Of a stretch of DNA of 64,000 bases, positions 1 through 21,276 are shown one piece after another. Position 1 is the stretch's first letter. Each line of letters opens with the position of its first letter. The notes below the pieces were generated by a model that worked only from the letters and a program-made list of their open reading frames with translations, was not told where the DNA came from and did no database searches. The DNA comes from Ophiura sarsii. Its lineage: Eukaryota; Echinodermata; Ophiuroidea; Amphilepidida; Ophiuridae. Both the position numbers and the translations under genes were made by a program. The stretch is taken from contig CM069455.1 of the NCBI GenBank assembly GCA_035610835.1, positions 850,335 to 914,334 of the forward strand, read 5' to 3'.

Positions 1-538
1 TGACAAACCAATGAGGCACGTTTTCAAAGAGCAACTTATTCCGCTTATATGACAAAAAGAATCATTGAAATCGATATATTATATCAGGATCTATGCCTGT
101 TTTAATAAAAGAGACTCATTTTTTACCTGTCCACGGAACGCTTAATCTTCTTGAAATCTATCCGCTCTAAGTGGGCAGCAACATGTACACATGTGCATTC
201 ATATTAAAATGAGATTAAAGCCCGGGAGTTTCAAACACATATGGGAATGGTGTGCATGAAATAAGAAATCAGTGACAACAATAAGAAAATGATTAAATAT
301 TGAAGGCCCACTGAAAAAAATTAAGACACCTTAGAGGACAAACATCAGCATTCATTTTACTGCCCACTTGGAGTGGAAAGATTTCAAGAGAATTAAGCGT
401 TCTGTGGACAGCTAAAAAAGGGGGGTTCTTTTATTAAAACAGGCATAGCTCCTGATATAATTGATCGATTTAAATGATTCCTTTTGTCATATGAGCGGAA
501 TAAGTAGCTCTTTGAATACGTGCCTCATTGGTTTGTCA
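1..538. mobile_element. Fold-back (palindromic) MITE-like element
   Basis: The first ~172 bases and bases ~361-538 are imperfect inverted copies. The outer ends match as TGACAAACCAATGAGGCACG at base 1 and its reverse complement ending at 538. Both arms also share the 'cctgttttaataaaag' and 'gcttaat...cttgaaat' blocks. The middle (~173-360) is the loop. The left end coincides with the window edge, so the element may begin earlier. No coding capacity was seen. It lies in intron 4 of D-cysteine desulfhydrase copy 1. Confidence 0.75.
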
Positions 539-689
539 AATTTGTTTGGTCTATTTTTAATCAAATATCTATTCCCGTACAACTTCTCTTTGACTCACCC
601 TGTATTACATATTGTAAATATTGTTGTTATTCAGCATTTTACTGCGATAATGATATGTTTATTAAACCTTGAATTGAAGTTTTTGATTT

Positions 690-1120
690 GAATTTTTGAA
701 TTTTGTGCTGTAAGTATTTTGGACCTAATTTATTTTGAACAAAGCTAACAAAAATAATTTTGACTAAAATATGCCCAAATCGCTTGATGATGATGTAAAT
801 ACACTAATGAAGAGTTTTTTTAATTTGCCAAAAAACGTGAAAAAATATTAGATTAGGGTAACAAAAAAGAATCGTCCCTTCATGATTAGTGTCTTATCAT
901 CATTATAAAGCGAATTTGGGCATTTTTTACTCAAAATTATTTTTGTTAGCTTTGTTCAAAAAAACTGGGTTAAAAAGTGATTTTTTTGGTGTGATTTTCT
1001 CAAAAAAATCAACATTTTTGGTCAAAATGAATGCCAAATTTAGATTCTCTGATCCATTCTCTGATCCATTTCCTTCCAAAAAGTATACAAGATTCAACAA
1101 AAAACTTCCTTAAGTCCCCC
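690..1120. mobile_element. Relic of a TTAA-type inverted-repeat element
   Basis: Inverted arms flank ~835: 'acaaagctaacaaaaataat' near 740 recurs as its complement near 940. The right end reads 'cttccttaagtccccc' followed by TTAA at 1121-1124. It matches the right end of the better-preserved element at 61260-61913. The left terminus cannot be recognised and is probably lost. Both relics lie in intron 4 of their paralog (copy 1 and copy 4), which suggests insertion before those genes duplicated. Confidence 0.55.
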
Positions 1121-1530
1121 TTAACACATCTTCAAGAAATTAACATGATCAACAACTCGCGTGTAAATGCTGCATCGAATATACTCTGACATCACTGCGA
1201 CAAATATTATAGCCCTACATAGAAGGGTCAGTGAGAGATGAGTTGTATGAGAGTACCCATGGCCCATGGTGGGGGAGGGGGATCATATCGAAATTATTAA
1301 CAGAATTCGACACATAAGGCTTCATCAGAATATCTATCTAGCGCCATCACTTTTCCCATGAAATATTACGTTTCATTATACCTTAATCAAAGAAGAAATT
1401 TGTTTCAGAAGCCCGCGCGCATTGGTATGTCAAATGAGCTTCGGCGCGTTGGTCTACGCGATGTTGCCAAACAAAATAATATTTTTTTTTTATTCTTAAA
1501 AAAAAAAAAAAGTTTTCTGTAAGCTTGGAT

Positions 1531-1698
<168 letters not shown>

Positions 1699-1893
1699 AA
1701 TCACATACCCATTGCTTTTTTTCTAAAATAAAATAAAATAGAATCGCCCAGCACTTAGCATTTTTACAAAATGTTTCTTGGACAAACCTCTTTTCTGTTG
1801 GCCTTATCTATTGAAACTTATATTTCTTTTTAATTTTTTAATTTTTTGTATCACCATTCTTTCAGTGCTCCTTTAATATTGTTATTTATTTAG

Positions 1894-10728
<8,835 letters not shown>

Positions 10729-10759
10729 TATATCAAATGCTCACCTCTGAAGTTTTAAT

Positions 10760-10765
10760 AATAAA
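10760..10765 (+). terminator. Polyadenylation signal AATAAA
   Basis: Canonical AATAAA 32 bp after the copy 1 stop codon, followed by A-rich sequence. The position suits a very short 3' UTR. Other AATAAA strings occur in this AT-rich DNA, so the call is positional. Confidence 0.5.
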
Positions 10766-10889
10766 AGGGAAATAAGGGAAGAATTAGGCGACCCAAAAAA
10801 ACACACCCTTTTTTCGGTTCAACATTTATTTTTGTTAAATATTTTGACGAAATTGGAAATTTTTGAAATATTGTGATTTCTTTTTTTTA

Positions 10890-11360
10890 AATTTCGGGAA
10901 AAAAACCCCTGCCCAACCAACCGACACTACCAGAGAGGTCCTATTTTACTCACATTTAGATGGTTTCCGACTTCCAGAACAAATCACGTCTTGATCCACT
11001 TGCTTTTATCGCGAGACTTGTTATCATTTCGGTCCCGTGATGCTTTGGTGTTATCAGTGGATCGTAGATATTATTTAACAATATTGTGTGAAAGGCTATT
11101 ACAACGGGTATTCAATTATTTCTTTACATTTTTAATAAGTCACTCAGTACACTATAATTACGGGTGCATCATCAAACGCTGCTGTTTAAATAAATACAAA
11201 TTGTAATTATTGTCATTTTATAGCCGGTTGTTTTTATTGGTGTGTTTTGTATTTCTTTTTATTTGAAATCTTTTTAATATTTTAATCTATAGTATCGATG
11301 TTTTCGGCGGACGTTATCCGGATAACATTTTACCGTAGTTATTAAATGCATTAAATAATT
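10890..11360. repeat. Downstream flank of copy 1, duplicated at 24708-25350
   Basis: From 'cctgccc-aacc' and 'cagagaggtc' to 'gttatccggataacattttaccgtag' this matches 24708-25350 closely, apart from a ~215-bp SINE-bearing insertion in the second copy. No coding frame is evident. It may be the shared 3' flank of paralogous genes or a dispersed repeat; only two copies occur in the window. Confidence 0.65.
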
Positions 11361-12207
11361 ACACGTTTGTTGTTTCGCTAGCCTATTCTGAATACTTTAA
11401 AGCGCTGTACAGAGATAAAATACACACACGATAAAAAGTACCAAGTAATTTACAAAATATAAAACGCAACAATAGAAAGAAATAGACATTTAAAATGGCA
11501 GTAAGTCATATAATAAATAAAATAATAATAAGTAAGGGGGTATATGTTAGTCAGATAGTAACATTCAGTGCTTCGGACAAAAATGAGATATTAGCACAGT
11601 AGGAAACTGCTAAGTCTCTGATTTAAAATGCTTTTTGTTTGAGGTAAATTGGATTTTCGGTTCTGAAGTTATGGTCGATTGAGTTTCGGGTGTCTCAAAA
11701 TATCGCTGGTGTTTTAGATACATTTGTATGTAGAAAACGCTGACCCTGCGATTTTAAGCATTTTCAGTTTTAATTATTTTTTGATCAAATAATTGTAACA
11801 TTTGATAAAATTTATTTATTAAAATATTAAAATAATTAATTGCACATCGTAAATCATCAAAATGTCAAAGTCAACGCAATTTCTTATGTATTTCTTTATT
11901 TTTCTCACCCGGCTATTTTTAAGCCATTTATCTTTAAAAATCAATAAAAATGGTACTATAATTGCTACTTTCACCCCAAATGGCTCAAATGTGTCTAAAT
12001 TCATGCTCTTCCATAATTGGACAACTATTTTTATCCAAAATGTCAACTTTTTTCTTCACGCCAATTCTAATATTTTTCATACGTTTTGCACGATATCTCA
12101 AAACTAGAAAACACGCAAACTTGCAATATGGGATCCAACATAACTCAAAAACGAAACCTTGTATCAGGGTGATATTTGGAATGGATAATAAGCTTGAATA
12201 GAGGAAG
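11361..12207. other. AT-rich intergenic sequence, nothing recognised
   Basis: Long A/T-rich stretches with no exon, repeat boundary or familiar motif. The 75-81 codon frames at 11819-12107 on both strands overlap one another and lack any pattern suggesting protein. Confidence 0.5.
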
Positions 12208-12328
12208 AACCCAATGAAGCCGGATTTTCAATTTATCTTTCCAAATTTGAATTATAACGTAAAATTACCTGATTGGTCGGTTCCCGGTTATCATGGCAAC
12301 CGTATAAAAATTCCGGCTTCATTGGGTT
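12208..12328. mobile_element. Small inverted-repeat element (121 bp)
   Basis: AACCCAATGAAGCCGGA at 12208-12224 is exactly complementary to 12312-12328. The interior carries 'gattggtcggttcccggttatcatggcaacc'. No target duplication is obvious. It may be a MITE or a promoter-like palindrome. Confidence 0.5.
12287..12300. promoter_or_regulatory. RFX X-box-like motif
   Basis: GTTATCATGGCAAC matches the X-box consensus GTNRCC-N2-RGYAAC at all but one position. It lies within the small inverted repeat. Confidence 0.3.
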
Positions 12329-12434
12329 GTGCGCATTGTTTCCATGCATCATCTACTAAAGTATGGCGAACATGCAACATTTAGTTTTCTTGTACAGTTG
12401 GATCCCGTGTTTAGCCAATCAGAGGCCTTGACTG

Positions 12435-12448
12435 GTTACCATAGCAAC
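12435..12448. promoter_or_regulatory. RFX X-box motif (full consensus match)
   Basis: GTTACCATAGCAAC fits GTNRCC-N2-RGYAAC without mismatch, 135 bp after a one-mismatch site and preceded by 'agccaatcagagg', a CCAAT box. No gene start was found nearby, so function is unproven. Confidence 0.35.
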
Positions 12449-12749
12449 CAGATCAAAATAATACGCACTTTTTGAAACGCTGTTACCTAAGCTTCAATTT
12501 GATATATGACTCTAAGGGGTAAACCCACGGTAACATTGAGAAAATCTGTTTCAAAAATTGGTGAAAATAACATAGACCCCGCTTAAGAAAACAATAAAAT
12601 AAGTGATACGCGTACATCCACACCCCCACACCACTCGCACCGCACCCACTCTCACACCTCTCCCTAACACACCCATCATATGGCTACACACCCTGCACAC
12701 ATACCACACCCGTACCCGCATACCAAGCAAGCATACACTCAGCACCAAG

Positions 12750-15045
12750 CATATAATAAGACTACAACATAATTGACTTCATCCTCATTAGCAGTAGGTG
12801 GAAGTCTTCTATCAAGATAGCAAAAACCCTGCCAGGGGCAGATATAGGTAGTGACCATCAACTTCTGATTGCTGATTTTCGAATCAAGCTGAAGATGACC
12901 AAAGGTGCTCCAAAACCCTGCAGATTTGATTTGCAGCATCTTGATGACAAATACAGAGTGGAGACCAGAAATCTGTTTTAAGAACTGATGGTAAGAGACG
13001 AGGAAACAACTCCTGATGAACTCTGGCTGGACATCAAAAACTCTATTCTCAGTGCAACCAAAGAACATGTTCCTAAGAAACATAAGAGAAAGACCACATC
13101 ATGGCTGTCACATGAAACCATCAACTTAGCAGATGAAAGACGCCAATTGAAGGAAGCTGGTCTGCAAGGCAGTAACCTATACAGAAGACTTTCAAGTGAG
13201 GTTCAATTGAATTCTAGGAGAGATAAAAAATAAGCATATCCAAGAGCAATGCCAAGAACTTGAGGATCACAGTTTTCACAAAAACAGCAGAGAGCTCTTT
13301 AGATGCATAAAAAACATCACCTCAAAAACGACAACTAGATTGGCTATCATCAAGGACGAGCAAGGAAAGGTCTTAACTGAGAGTGAAGAAATCAAGGATC
13401 GTTGGAAAAGCTACTGTGAAAATCTGTATGCGTCCCAAGAAGATACAAATGGCTCACAGGAGTCTCCCCTGCCTCCACTAGGTGAAGATGAGCCTGATAT
13501 TCTTCTATCAGAGGTCCAGGAAGCCATCAAGAAGTTAAAAAGTCAAAAGGCACCTGGTCTAGACGATATTCCAAGTGAGCTCCTGAAGCAAGCTGATGAT
13601 TCTGTAGCAGTTATTATGCAAAAGCTGTGCAATACTGTGTGGAAGTCAAGAGTATGGCCAGAGGATTGGAAGAGATCAGTTTTCCTAACATTTCCAAAGA
13701 AAGGGGATGCTAGCGAATGTAAAAATCATCGTACCATCGCTCTGATATCACATGCAAGCAAAATCCTGCTGCACATCATCAACGAACGTCTTAGACCTCT
13801 TCTTGAACGTGAACTTCCTGCTGAGCAAGCCGGTTTCCGGAAAGGCCGCGGCACAAGAGATCAGATAGCCAATGTACTGACGTAATGGAAAAATGTTTAG
13901 AATACCAGAGGGAGGTCTTCATGTGCTTCATAGACTACGCGAAAGCCTTTGATTGTGTGAGGTATTCGGCATTGTGGACAGCACTGCAAGAAATGGGAAT
14001 CCCTTACCACCTCGTCCACCTAATTCGCAATCTGTATGATGGTCAAGCTGCCTGTGTTCGCACTGAGAAAGGAAATAGTGACAGGTTTGCTCTAGGTCAG
14101 GGAGTACGTCAAGGGTGCATACCTTCACCAGCACTCTTCAACCTTTATGCAGAGTCTATAATGAGACGTGCATTGGATGATTGGCCAGGGGGGCTGTCAG
14201 TAGGTGGATACCAAATACACAATCTACGTTATGCCGATGACACCACCCTGTTTGCAACAAATATGGAAGAGATGGCGGAACTCCTGAAGAAAGTCAAGGT
14301 GGAGAGTGAGCAGCTTGGCCTACGTCTAAATGTCAGCAAGACCAAGATCATGTCCATAGGCACAGATGGTGTTGGAGAGCCTCTCATAATTGATGGTAAT
14401 GAGGTGGAATTGGTCTCAAAATTCAACTTTCTTGGATCCCTAATCACCAAAGAGGGTGGTTGCAGCCAAGAGATTAGACACCGTTTAGCAATGGCTAGAT
14501 CAGCAATGATCAATCTAAGTAAGATCTGGGCTGACAGAGGAATAACCAGAGCAACGAAAACCAGGCTTGTCCAAGCCCTTGTATTTCCAATTGCCATGTA
14601 TTCGTGTGAGACATGGACCCTAACCAAAGCTGACAAAAACAGAATAGCTGCTTTCGAGATGTGGTGTTGGAGGCGTATGCTTCGTATCGTATGGACAATG
14701 AGAAGGACCAATGCCAGTATTATTGAAGAAATAGGGGTGTCTAAACGACTTCTTCATGCTATCAACACCCAAATGCTGAGCTACTTCGGCCATATCTCAC
14801 GTCGCAAGGGTAATAACCTGGAGAAGATGATCATGCAAGGCATGATTGAAGGGAAACGCAAGAGAGGCAGACCTCGTTCCCGGTGGATTGACCAAATAAA
14901 GTTGATTACTGGACACCCGCTCCGTGATTGTAAGTGCAATATTTTGATGTTATTAATGTGCATTTTTATATCTTAATTTTAATATTGTATATTAGCATGT
15001 AATTTGGCCTACGGGCCACGAGATGCTTCTGAATAAATACCAATA
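12750..15045 (+). mobile_element. RTE-clade (BovB-like) non-LTR retrotransposon, 5'-truncated and frameshifted
   Basis: Begins inside the AP-endonuclease domain; the terminal motif PGADIGSDHQLL is readable near 12830. After an in-frame stop at ~12980 and frame changes near 13230 and 13885, the reverse transcriptase follows. Motifs include SVFLTFPKKGDASECKNHRT, AGFRKGRGTRDQIAN, CFIDYAKAFDC, GVRQGC and LRYADDTTLFA (catalytic aspartates) near 14225. The C-terminal part reads SCETWTL...FEMWCWRRMLRI and KRGRPRSRWIDQIK. The order and wording closely resemble BovB elements of the RTE clade. It is broken and non-autonomous. The 3' tail '(a)ataccaataacaataac' abuts the 83-bp satellite. Confidence 0.85.
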
Positions 15046-15049
15046 ACAA

Positions 15050-15970
15050 TAACGTATGGTTGCTAGAATAGCATAGTGACGTAAATAGTGTCGTATCTCC
15101 TAATGTTGTCAGTGTGTTTTCCCAATCATATTACATCTACATATTGACGTATGATCGGTGGTATGTCATTGCGACGTATCTCCTAATGATGTCAGTGTGT
15201 GTCCTATATCGTATTACATCTACATATTGACATATGGTTGCAAGTATGTCATAGCGACGTATATAATGACGTATCTCCTAATGTTGTCAGTGTATGTCCC
15301 AACATATTACATCTACATATTGACGCATGGTCGGTGGTTATTCATAGTGACGTATCTACTAATGTTGTCAGCGTGTGTTCCCAATCGTGTTACATCTACA
15401 TATTAACGTATGGTTGCTAGTATGTCATAGTGACGTACATAGTGACGTATCTCCTAATGATATCAGTGTGTGTCCCTTATCGTATTACATCTACATATTG
15501 ACATATGGTTGCAAGTATGTATATAATGACGTATCTCCTAATGTTGTCAGTGTATGTCCCAACATATTATATCTACATATTGGCGTATGATCGGTGGTAT
15601 GTCTTAGTGACGTATCTCAAAATGCTGTCAGTGTGCGTCCCCAATGGTATTGCATCTACATATTGACGTAAGGTTACTGGTATGTCATAGTGACGTATAT
15701 AGTGACGTATTTCCTAATGTTGTCAGTGTGTTTCCCCAATCGTATTACATCTACATATTGACGTATGGTTGGTGGTATGTCATAGTAACGTATATAGTGA
15801 TGTATCTTCTAATGTGGTCAGTGTGTTTCCCCAATCTTATTACATCTACATGTTGACGTATGGTCGGTGGTATATCATAGTGTCGTATCTTCTAGTGTTG
15901 TCAGTGTGTTTTCCCAATCGTATTACATCTACATATTGACGTATGGTCGGTGGTTGTCATAGTGACGTAT
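15050..15970. repeat. 83-bp satellite, cluster 1
   Basis: About 10 monomers of ~83 bp, each with 'gacgtatggtcggtggtatg', 'tcatagtgacgtatctccta', 'atgttgtcagtgtgtgtccc' and 'caatcgtattacatctacat'. Some monomers gain ~14 bp by doubling 'gtgacgtatata'. The many 60-80 codon open frames here are period artefacts. The same monomer recurs at 27121, 35948 and 47748. Confidence 0.92.
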
Positions 15971-16516
15971 GATAAACTTTAGTATATTTTTGAGATGTTT
16001 AAACTTTAGTATATTTTTAAGATGTATAACCTATAGCAATTTTTAATATTTTAAAAATCCCAAAGACATAAATGAACAAGTAAAAACAATAATCACAATA
16101 GCAACTACAAATTAATAATTACCAATGACAAGACCCATTTTCCAAGGTTATAGGCTTCAGTTACCAGCCTACTAGAGTCATATCGGTGAACACATTGGTG
16201 GAAGATTCAACCACCGATTACACGTCCATTAGGCTTGTAACTAAAACCCAAAAACTTGGAGAAAACATGAAAAATACAGGTAGGTTTATAAAAAAATGCA
16301 GATAAGAACACTACTTGTGATGTAAAAACAATTGCATTCATAGCTAGAAGATAATATTGCCAGCGTCATTCCATTTATTGAAGTGAAATACCAGCTTCCC
16401 TTTTTGCCTTGAAATGATCTCCTCCTATCGAAACGTATCTTTCAAAAGATTATTGAAGACCCGGATCGACAAGGGGACCCTTTACATCTGGTGATATAAA
16501 TATACCTCTTGGCAAA

Positions 16517-17037
16517 CCCTTTGAACCCGAAAGGCCGATCGGCCTTAATCGGCCTTATTTAGAACGCGCTATAACCCGAAAGGCCGATTTATCGGCCTTT
16601 GAACATGTGACACATTGATCACATGATTTTTAGTGGTCATATGACTTTCAAATCACGTGATGTTTACCCGATGTTAGATACCTTGTTTCCGTAGGTTTAT
16701 GTTGTGTTTTGATGTCATTTGCTGATGAAAACTGTCGAAAATAGCACGAAATGGAATGAATATGCTTGCGCAGAAAATTCTCAGGTAGACAGTAATGCAT
16801 TGTGGTACGGTTATTAATTGCAATTTTGGCGATAAAAAAACAGAATAAAGCTGACAAAAACGGATGTTTTATTACGAGTTTCATGTTTGTACGATGATAG
16901 AGGGCAGTATATCACAATATAACGATCAATCAGAGGGTGTAAGAAGGGAAATTACTAAACATAGAAATATCCATTATTCGCGAATATAACTCAGGGTGGC
17001 GCTACCCTTCCCCACCAATAACTCAGGGTTCAAAGGG
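16517..17037. mobile_element. piggyBac-like short inverted-repeat element
   Basis: CCCTTTGAACCC at 16517-16528 is mirrored by GGGTTCAAAGGG at 17026-17037, followed by TTAA at 17038-17041. The left TTAA has decayed to CAAA. Inside are palindromes around GGCCGATCGGCC and repeated 'cgaaaggccgat'. A CCC-starting terminus with TTAA fits piggyBac. There is no transposase. Confidence 0.55.
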
Positions 17038-17133
17038 TTAAAAGAAAATGGTCCTCAATTCCCGATTTTCGTTGTTGTTATCCATAATACCAAATAATAT
17101 CTCGTCATTCGAAATGTCATGAGTAATAAAATC

Positions 17134-17860
17134 TCAATGTGTTTTGAAGATTTTCCAGAACTGATCGACCTCAACACATTCAATGAATAAATGGTGCAGT
17201 GTTTCAACCTTATTCTTATACTTAGTGCAATTTAGACTATTAATTATACCAATTCTTTGAAGCCATTGATTTGTTGGAAGAATGCGATTATTGATCCTGT
17301 ACTGAAGCCATCTAAGGCTGCTATCAATTGTAGTTTTCCATGGTAAAATATAAATATCACGACACTTTTTCACATCAAAACTATAAGTATTTACCATTGT
17401 ATATTGACACACTGGCGTTAAGATAAATAACTTTCTACTACTATCTATATCAAACCCAGGTCCATGGTCAATCTCATGAATACACAATTTGGTAGTAATC
17501 TGTGCTCTCCATGTAGCTGGGATAGCTTGTATGGATACCATACCACCTTAAATAATCATCATTGTTAAATGCTCTACCCAACGTGTTAACCTTCTTAAAT
17601 GTCTCTGTGTGGCCAAGGAGATCATTAATGATTACAATGTTACCATTCGCATAGTAAACAGATTTATTATCAATTAGAGTTTGCTTATTGTTCCATATCA
17701 CATAATATCATTTACAAATATCCTCAACAGACTCTTGTTTAGTAACCCCAATTTCAGACCACAGATTTAGAATATCAGCATAACATTGAGGAATATGACA
17801 ATTTAACTTCTTCATATCAAAATTACTCTTCAATTTTTTTTTAATATAGTGATGTAGGCC
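17134..17860 (-). mobile_element. L1/Tx1-type LINE ORF2 C-terminal fragment
   Basis: The minus strand encodes LRWLQYRINNRILPTNQWLQ followed by a C-x2-C-like / H-x4-C zinc-binding pattern (NCTKYKN...LHHLFIEC), typical of the zinc-binding domain after reverse transcriptase. Upstream, in another frame (17474-17701), is VIWNNKQTLIDNKSVYYANG. The frame is shifted between the pieces, so it is a dead fragment. Family assignment is from pattern only. Confidence 0.65.
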
Positions 17861-17887
17861 TACACTCAATAATCTCTAAACGTTAAA

Positions 17888-18130
17888 TTAAAGGCATATT
17901 ATGTGATTCATGGGGCATATTTCCATGGGACGCCCTCTATCCAAGAAATATAAAAAATAGTCAAATTACTTGTATAACCATGAAACTAAAATATCTTGTA
18001 AGTTACAGATCAATGTTTCCTAACAATAACCTCAAAATCAGATTTTGAAATAAGTTGTCCTGGTACCAGGGCAGAGTGTTTTTTCATTCGTAGAAAGGAT
18101 TTAATGATTTCAACCGTTTTAAAGCCGTTT
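17888..18130. repeat. Partial copy of the 'gggacgccctc' inverted-repeat element
   Basis: Carries 'attaaaggcatattatgtga', 'ccatgggacgccctctatcc' and 'aacctcaaaatca', which match the better copies at 25346-25700 and 31204-31760. The right arm is missing. Non-coding. Confidence 0.55.
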
Positions 18131-18159
18131 ACAGTGTTTCCCAAAGAATATTTCTTGTG

Positions 18160-18440
18160 CAGCCAAGCATGCTTAGCAACACTTTATACTGGCAACAGGG
18201 CTTTTCTCCTAAAACAAACAGTGCCACTGTGCCAAACACGTGTTTGTTAACAGCTGGAGCCCGTCTGACTTCCACCTTCTAATACATGACAAGAAGTTGA
18301 ATCCCAACTAAATATTTTATTCAAAAAATCAAGGGTATTTAAGAAAAAACAACATAGAGGACGGAATTGAAGTTACGTCAATTGTCCTAACTAGCAACAG
18401 GATTTTCTTAAAGACCTTCGTTTAAAAACATTATACGACG
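18160..18440. repeat. Dispersed repeat, shared with 9888-10205
   Basis: Same block order as the intron 8 copy: 'aagcatgcttagcaac', 'aaaacaaacagtgccact', 'acagctggagcc', 'agaagttgaatcccaacta' and 'aggattttcttaaagacctt'. More diverged in the middle. No coding content. Confidence 0.65.
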
Positions 18441-18461
18441 TATGCTTTGATACTTGTTTTT

Positions 18462-18930
18462 AGCATTTTCAGGTAGGGGAATACACATTTTGAATGTGGT
18501 ATTAAGACACCATAACTATAAGTGAAAATACAAAATGGCCGCCAAAATGACAGATTTAAAAAAAATTAAAAAAAATTGTTTGTCTGGAAAGACTCACCTA
18601 TGTTAATTAAACCAATGCGTGATTTTAGCTTTTTCAGGTAGGAGAATAAATGTAGTGCTTATAAATTAAATATGTGGTATTTAGAAACCATAACCATGAT
18701 AACTATAGGGGAAAATATAAAATGGCTTCCAAAATGACCGATTTTTAACGAATTCGGATATTTGTTGTCTTGAAAGACTCACCAATGTTAAATTAATACA
18801 CGTCTTGAGCTTTCTCAGGTTAGAGCATACATGTAGTGTATGTAAAATATGTATGTGGTATTTATATACCATAACTATAGGGAAAAATACAAGATGGCAA
18901 AAGTATTCATTATTCCATATTTTACAGGTG
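18462..18930 (+). repeat. Degenerate tandem repeat, about 3 units of 150-190 bp
   Basis: Three successive segments share 'tttcaggta(g)g(g)gaata', 'tgtggtatt(t/a)a', 'accataactata', 'gaaaatacaaaatggc' and 'gaaagactcacc'. They lie between copies 1 and 2. No exon was identified despite the 'tttcaggt' strings. Confidence 0.6.
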
Positions 18931-18969
18931 AAGACTTTATATATGAATATAAAGTAAGTCCACAAGATC

Positions 18970-21030
18970 TAGCATAATTGTCAAATACCGTTAAACTTCA
19001 TCTATAAGCCCACATTGACTAATAGTTAAAAGCTGAGAATAGATAAAAAGGTATGAGCGCCCTCTTTTGATCTAGAGAAATTAGCACGAATGAGTTTAGT
19101 GTATTCGATATTCAATACTATAAAGTTGTATTACTATCTAAATAATTTCATGGACAGACGAATTGCTCAATACTATTGGTAAAGCGCCCGGTAAAGCGTC
19201 AACTTCAGTATCACGAGGTTGGTGGATCAATTCTCAACTGCACCCTTTGCAATTTCTTTTGAAATCCAAGTAATATAGAAATTAATGCAAACTTTAATGT
19301 AAAATTATTACTCAATTATACTAGCTTTATTGTTATTTTTCAAAGTACAAGCGCATAATTAATTTGATTGTATAAAGTAATGATCTTAATAGTCCAACCT
19401 TTTTATAAGCTAAAACACATTTATACTACAAATTAACCACAGCAAAATGTATTCATTGGCTTATTTTAAATGTTTCACACAGTAATCTTAAACGTTTCCT
19501 TCATCATGATTTAAGGGCAAATTATGATGATGCATATTAGGTTGGTAGATCAAGTTAAGCAACAAAATGAAAGTAACTATGGTCACGCGTTATGAACTCG
19601 CCTCCCAGTAGGGGTGGTGCCGTTACATTTTTTAGTTTTATGCTGTCATTTTCCTCAAATATTTTCAAAACCACAAAAGCTATCTCAACAAATTTGGTAT
19701 CATTTTAAAGCCCTAATAACAAGCTATCTGCCTGCAAAATGGCATTGGTATAGCTAATACAGAAGGGGAGATACAGCTGTTTGATGTTTGGAGACCAGGG
19801 GTGGTGCTGGAAGGGGTGCGGCTGGAAGGGGTGCCGCCTGTACAAACTCAATGGGGATAATCCAATAATGGCGATAATCTTTGTTCTTTTTACAATAACT
19901 AGTCATCCCCTAATGTTACAAAAACCATTCTGGTCCCATTTTAAAGGATATTTAGTAGTCTTTAAGTATGTGGTTCAACAGACTTGTCAACTATTTGTAA
20001 CAACTAATTAATTATGGATAAGACCATGATCATCAGCTTTCTTCCTATTCGCTACACAGTCAACATGAATAATCAGCCTCAATTTACCGGATTTATAAAA
20101 ATGACTATAACAGAAAAAGTTTTCAACCTATGATAGCAAAAGTATACATTTTTGGAAAGCTTGTAACTAGAGGAATTCAGAAATGCAGTCTATATCAGGG
20201 AAGGGTTCATCCTTAAACAAATATTTCTAAAAATTCTAAAAATATATAAAATAAAAATTGGAGATATTCACTAGCCGGTATAATTACCATACCGACGTAG
20301 TAACTTTGACAATTATAAATCATCTAATGGGTAATTTCATGAGAATTTCAAATATGTAAAGTAAATAATGATAGGGGTAGGTATAAAAAATATTTGGATC
20401 TCAAAATAAAAATTAAAAAACTCTGATATTTTCCCGAACATTTCCGATCATACCATTTTAGTTCTTGGTCGTACTATAATTTTAATGGCATATCTGGTTT
20501 CCTCATGCAATTTTCCTTCAGAAAATGTATATGTTTTACTACCTCAGAGGGGTATACAAGCAAATATAAATGTGCAAAGTTAAAATCATGTCGCGAAAGC
20601 CAAAATCCGTGTGTAACGCAAAAGGAGGCGAGCTTAAAACACATGACCCTATGCAAACCACTATAATCCTGGTCTCACAGGATTATAATTGAATGGCTAT
20701 TAAATCAATTTATTTCCAATAAGATAGAGGGCCGTCCATTTATATTTATAGATTATTTGGAACGGCGTCAGTCAATCCATGATCTATGAGGCAGTAGACA
20801 TTAATTAATAAATAAATAAGTCAGTGTCGACCTAAATACGAAATTGACTGTTTTTCGTGCCCATAGGTATACAAGATGGTTGGAATATTTTTAATATAAC
20901 TCTTGCGTGAAAACAAATATTGCAATTTATTCTACACTCTGTACGCTTCGTTAAACTCTTATCCGTGGACAGCAGATGTTTTAACAAAATGGCAATTGGT
21001 GAAATGCATCCATACATGCATCATGTATTG
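18970..21030. other. Intergenic AT-rich stretch before copy 2
   Basis: No gene seen. A possible worn tRNA-derived SINE head lies at ~19175-19250 ('ggtaaagcgcccggtaaagc', 'ggtggatcaattct' resembling an RNA polymerase III B box). A short G-rich duplication, 'ggaaggggtgc', lies near 19808-19835. Confidence 0.4.
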
Positions 21031-21039
21031 TCATACAGT

Positions 21040-21276
21040 ATCGTGGCCGCGTACTTAACCTGTAACCATGGCGGTGGCTTATTGATATCATTTGTAGATG
21101 ATCAATCAAAAAATTCTTCTTTGAACCGAGTGGTATTGTTGTAGTTGTATTTTTGTATTCTATAGAAGATAGGGTTTTGCAGCCTTGTCATTCAGTTCCT
21201 TCGTGTTTCATGTTAAACTCAACGTACATGTCTATTTCTTCGATTTGAAATCTCCTCGCACCTTCATAGTTCTATC
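21040..21276 (+). promoter_or_regulatory. Conserved 5' flank and 5' UTR of copy 2
   Basis: This stretch is shared with the regions before exon 1 of copies 3 (39580-39745) and 4 (49990-50127). Shared blocks include 'cttgtaacc', 'catttgtagatcat', 'caaaagattcttctttg' and 'tttgaaatctcctcgcacct' up to the ATG. Conservation only over ~200 bp suggests promoter plus leader. No TATA box is evident. Confidence 0.5.

Noticed and set aside
15158..15856. Hydrophobic-looking frames of 70-82 codons (also at 27149-28361 and 47993-48741)
   Set aside because: They follow the 83-bp satellite period, recur in every cluster and frame, and have no independent support.
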